From: Zygnema cylindricum
Lineage: Eukaryota > Streptophyta > Zygnematophyceae > Zygnematales > Zygnemataceae
DNA: 10,231 nucleotides
Direction: 5' to 3'
Assembly: GCA_037447655.1 (NCBI GenBank)
Contig: JBBHKE010001124.1
Coordinates: forward strand, 1-10,231
Shown: one piece after another, positions 7,366-10,231 of the stretch
Layout of the letters: each line of letters starts with the position of its first letter
Position numbering within the stretch: the first letter of the stretch is position 1
Position numbers and translations under genes: made by a program
Notes under the pieces: model-generated
Told to the model about the DNA's origin: nothing
Seen by the model: only the letters and a program-made list of their open reading frames with translations
The model's database searches: none

Positions 7366-8271
7366 CTAGTCACTCAGTCCACATGCCTCTCTACAGAACT
7401 TCAATGTAGGCCTCGTGAAGCTTTTGTAAAACTGACTTTGTTGCCATCCCGGCCTGTATAAACCGGAATCGTTAGCTTGTTTAAGTTTAGGACAGAATTT
7501 GTATCCATGACCTCTCTCACTACAATAAAAATAAGCATTGTTGGATTGTCTATTTCCCCTATGGTTAAACTGTCTAAACTGGTTAAACTGATTAAGTTGC
7601 TGATTAAACTGACCTTTCCTTCAGAAGTCTGAATTAAAAGCCTCTATTTGCTCAACATTGAGAATTTTAGATGTAGCTTCCTCCTCTAGTAAAATATTGA
7701 TGGCTAACTGTATAGTCCATCTAGCTTTATCTTTGTGTTTGAGCATGTTAGATGCTCCTTTCATACTACGAGGGAGACCCCTCATAAGCAATGCTGCTTG
7801 TTGAAACTGAAGAAACAATTCACCTGCACAAGCATGTGCATCTACAACGATACAAAATTTGTTAGAATATTATGCCATTGTACCGCCATTGTACTTATAG
7901 TCCCAAATTTTTCCAGCCAATAGAAGCTCTTTCGAGCATTAGCCTTTTCATAATCACTTTTAATGGATTTCCAGATATCAATTGCCTTTTTCATTTTTTA
8001 TCCAAGACATACCTAAGTCCTCAGATATACAAAATTTCAGAATAGAACAAGCTTAAGTATTTTTCTTAGACCATGAAGGATCAGATTCATCCAGCAAACC
8101 ATCCAATATATCCAAAAGATTAACATTTTCAAAATGTGTCTCCACCATATCTGCCCAGTAAACATACTTATCCCCGGAAAAGATAGGAATTCTTGATGAC
8201 ACGCCCATAACGTGTTGTTCTACAACCACTGGTGCAGGTGGAGGAGCAACAGTAGTAGTAGAAGTAGACAT
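7366..8271 (-). pseudogene. gag: Gag of a deletion derivative, fused to the pol C-terminus
   Basis: Translation starts at ATG 8271 with MSTSTTTVAPPPAPVV, then IPIFSGDKYVYWADMVETHF and SDPSWSKKNT, the Copia gag N-terminus. A stop at 8053 and compensating frame changes damage the middle (KAIDIWKSIKSDYEKANARK lies in another frame, about 7930-7990). The original frame resumes with VVDAHACAGE and FQQAALLMRGLP. After a TGA at 7621 it carries a Gln/Asn-rich linker and the zinc knuckle YFYCSERGHGYKFC (7492-7540), with Tyr where the first Cys belongs. It then passes in frame to PTLKFCREACGLSD and a stop at 7366. That end matches the last residues of pol (KLKYYRDAVGLSE at 9143), so protease, integrase, RT and nearly all of RNase H are cleanly absent between knuckle and pol end. 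A polypurine tract and LTR-like end follow. It could be a packageable but non-autonomous element in its day. Confidence 0.85.
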
Positions 8272-8673
8272 GATACACTCTCAGAAGCTATCAAGAATCC
8301 TAGCAAACAGTTGTTCTTAAGTACTCACCAAATCTTATACAAGCATCCAAACCTCACAACACTCTATCAGAATATAGAGTAGCATAAACACTGACAACTC
8401 CCAAAGTTTTAGCACAATTGACTTGACAACACTCAAGATATAATGCTCAGAAGTTTCCCAAAAACTGTTTGCAGTTTTACTACTTGGAAGTCAAGATCCA
8501 TAATATGTTCTGAGTCCTAAGTCTTATACTTGTGTTGGACTGGCAATGCCAGTGTAAACCACCAAGCTACCACTAATCTGTCAGACTACCACTAAGCTAT
8601 CACTAAGCTACCACTTAGCTATCACTAAGCTACCACTGAGTTACCCACTAAGTTACCACTGAGTTACCCACTA
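8272..8673 (-). other. Leader upstream of the minus-strand gag
   Basis: This 400-bp stretch lies between the LTR-like segment and the gag ATG at 8271, where a 5' untranslated leader would be. I found no convincing primer-binding site next to a CAACA end: neither the sequence after 8674 nor that after 8533 resembles the usual initiator-Met tRNA complement. Part of it is a minisatellite (8559-8673). Confidence 0.4.
8559..8673. repeat. ~12-bp minisatellite
   Basis: A run of related units of about 12-13 bp, alternating forms such as taccactaagct and tatcactaagct, and towards the right taccactgagtt and tacccactaagt. It amounts to roughly nine copies, with substitutions and one-base length changes. 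No coding role is apparent. Confidence 0.85.
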
Positions 8674-8982
8674 TGTTGACTAGAATCGTATCTATCGCAG
8701 TTGCTCTATCTTGTACAAAATCACATTATGAATATCAAACGCTGCGTTGTCCGTACGGACCATATCAAATATAATCGTGGTTGCGTTGTCCTGTCTGTGT
8801 TGCAGCTTTGCTACTGCGCTGCTCTGCTGCAACGCTGCTGCGGTGCTCTGCTATATAGCAGCTGCGCTGCTCTGCTATATAGCAGTTGCGCTGCTCAGCT
8901 GTGTAGCAGCTGTGCTGCTCTGTCTGTATAGTTGCTGCGCTGCTGCGCTGCTCTGAGAGTGAAAGCTTTCCAAAAGACAACA
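8674..8982 (-). repeat. LTR-like segment after the pol fragment
   Basis: Read on the minus strand it starts TGTTG immediately after the polypurine tract at 8983-9000 and ends CAACA at 8674, giving 309 bp with TG...CA ends. The first ~20 bases match the candidate LTR starting at 7342, but the interior does not: it is filled with CTG-type repeats. An alternative end is CAACA at 8533. It could be the 3' LTR of the pol-bearing copy, the 5' LTR of the gag-only copy, or both if the two share it. Confidence 0.4.
8800..8952. repeat. 24-bp CTG-rich tandem repeat with palindromes
   Basis: About six degenerate units with a 24-bp period. The perfect 14-bp palindrome ctgctatatagcag occurs at 8848-8861 and 8872-8885, and a degenerate one at 8896-8909. 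The units are joined by gctgcgctgct stretches. Translations in any frame give low-complexity Ala/Leu/Cys or Gln/Arg/Ser strings, so open frames here are by-products of the repeat. Confidence 0.9.
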
Positions 8983-9000
8983 CTCCCCTAAAGCTTTAGA
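8983..9000 (-). promoter_or_regulatory. Polypurine tract of the pol-bearing copy
   Basis: The same 18 bases as at 7343-7360 (TCTAAAGCTTTAGGGGAG on the minus strand), directly before TGTTG. It lies about 140 bp after the pol stop at 9143, whereas in the gag-only copy the gap is 5 bp. Confidence 0.65.
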
Positions 9001-9040
9001 CTCAGTATACCGGCGCAGCTGCGGTGATAAACTAGCGCAG

Positions 9041-9165
9041 TATCGCAGCATAGCAATATAGCAATTAGCAAGTCACCTTGTCCCACTACATCTCAATGGT
9101 GGAATTATCGCAGCGTGGCAGTATAGCAGTGCAGCAATTCAACTATTCACTTAATCCCACTGCGT
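9041..9165. repeat. Imperfect tandem duplication at the pol 3' end
   Basis: The stretch tcgcagcatagcaatatagca to cccactacatctc (about 9043-9094) is repeated as tcgcagcgtggcagtatagca to cccactgcgtctc (about 9108-9168). The offset rises from 65 to 74 bp because of indels. The right-hand copy contains the pol stop codon and the final RDAVGLSE codons; the left-hand copy is a decayed second version in the 3' untranslated part. Confidence 0.7.
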
Positions 9166-10231
9166 CTCTATAATACTTCAGTTTAGGAGCAGGAAGGGCC
9201 TTAGTGAGCATGTCAGCAATCATTTTTGTATCTGGTAAATAACATTATTTAATCATTGTAGGGAACACTTTTTCTTTTACAAAGTGTAATCGTACATCCA
9301 TGTGCTTGCTTTTGAAGTGATGACTCGGGTTAGAAGCAATGGCAATGGCAGCCTGGATATCACACTAGATCACCTGTGGACCAACTTGCATGTATCCTAG
9401 TTCTTGTAACATGGATTTTACCCATAAGAGTTCTTTGAGGGCCGAGATCGCTGCCATATATTCTGACTCCATTGTCCACTGTTTTGTCACCTTTTGAAGT
9501 TTGTTGCTCCAACAGCAAGTACCGTTCCCAACTTGTAGAACGAATCCCGTGGTGGATTTTCGGCTTGGCATGTCGCCATAGCTTGCATCACTCCACGTTT
9601 GCAGTTTTACTTCTCCTCCGCCTAGTGTGAGTTTGAGGTTTTTGGTTCCGGCCAAATATCTTAAGACTCTCCTTGCTGCATCAAAGTCAGGTTTTCTCGG
9701 ATTCTCTAGACTCGTGCTCAGTACCCCGACTGCTGCAGCAATGTCAGGACGGGTACAATTGATAAAATATATTAAGCTTGCCACTATCTGTCTGTAAGGT
9801 ATTTGTGTCATAAAATCATTCTCCCTTGGCTCTAAATACTCACTACTAATGACACCTGGTTCTATCACTTCTCCCTCTAACTTCTGCCAAAACTCCATAA
9901 GAGTTAGATATCCTTTTGCCCCCTGCATTCTGTACTCATCTAACATATTTCCTATAGCCTCCTTTTGAGTCAATTTTATTACTTTCTTATTTCTGTCCCT
10001 CTCTACCTAGATACCCAAAATATATTTTGCCTCACCGAGGTCTTTTATCTCGAACCGTGAGTTTAGAGCAGTTTTGATTTTGTTCATTTCAGCCATTGAT
10101 TTGCTAATTAATAGTAAATCATCTACATACACCGCTATGTATACTATACCATTTTAACCCTTTAGAACGTAGACAGAGTGATCAGAACTTATCTTTTGAA
10201 ATCCTAGACTAGTCAAGAATTCATCAAGCTT
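9143..10231 (-). pseudogene. Ty1/Copia pol C-terminal half: RT palm and RNase H
   Basis: One frame runs from the right edge (10231) to the TAG at 9143, 362 sense positions with four internal stops (10153, 10007, 9365 and 9245, lowest coordinate of each) and no frame change. In order: LTSLGFQKISSDHSVYV, VYVDDLLLIS with the two catalytic Asp of RT (about 10115-10130), RFEIKDLGEAKYILGI, then IPYRQIVASLIYFINCTRPD and the connection. RNase H follows with WSDASYGD, STTGFV, TMESEYMAA, KELLWVKSMLQELGY and CD(I)QAA, keeping its acidic residues but with Ile for the usual Asn after CD. It ends KLKYYRDAVGLSE. RT would copy element RNA into DNA and RNase H would remove the RNA strand. The four stops make it a pseudogene, but the lack of indels implies a younger age than the plus-strand copy. 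The 5' part lies outside the window. Confidence 0.92.

Noticed and set aside
8747-8762. gtccgtacggac palindrome as an operator
   Set aside because: A single 12-bp palindrome without any gene or promoter context; kept only as part of the LTR-like segment.
8701-8983. Cysteine- or glutamine-rich small proteins on either strand
   Set aside because: Several overlapping open frames on both strands all arise from the 24-bp CTG-rich repeat; none has homology or a plausible gene context.

Overview
The window looks like a piece of a eukaryotic, probably land-plant, nuclear genome made almost wholly of decayed retroelements and tandem repeats. The evidence is the Ty1/Copia order of gag, protease, integrase and RT/RNase H pieces, a non-LTR (LINE-type) reverse transcriptase fragment, a long AT-rich satellite, and no compact intact genes. 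The lineage is inference; the mix would suit a non-seed plant but I cannot fix it. I see no cellular protein gene, rRNA or tRNA.

Layout, left to right. Positions 1-147 are a minus-strand Copia RT scrap with the YVDD motif. From 148 to 2925 runs a plus-strand Copia copy: a leader, gag, protease, and an integrase that keeps one long open frame. It has stops, at least three frame changes, and a piece of RNase H spliced into gag. It ends abruptly at 2925, where a minus-strand LINE RT fragment (about 2926-4075, truncated at both ends, more GC-rich than its surroundings) begins. A featureless AT-rich stretch follows.

Positions 4337-6513 are one composite structure. A plus-strand copy of the same Copia leader runs into an array of 30 units of exactly 40 bp (4761-5977), and a minus-strand copy of the leader faces it from the other side. 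The array is thus framed by large inverted arms, and both arms stop at nearly the same point of the leader.

Positions 7047-10231 hold minus-strand Copia material of a second type. The right edge carries the last 362 codons of pol (RT palm to RNase H, four in-frame stops). It is followed by a polypurine tract and an LTR-like segment rich in CTG-type 24-bp repeats. Next, still reading leftwards, come a leader with a 12-bp minisatellite and a full-length gag pseudogene. This gag is fused in frame to only the last ~19 codons of pol, then a polypurine tract and a candidate LTR (7047-7342). This is best read as an internally deleted, gag-only derivative.

Nothing here appears able to move on its own: every coding copy is broken. 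The items of most interest are the phase-perfect 40-bp satellite with its dyad symmetry between inverted retroelement arms, the gag-only derivative, and the RNase H/gag chimera with a 25-bp inverted filler.
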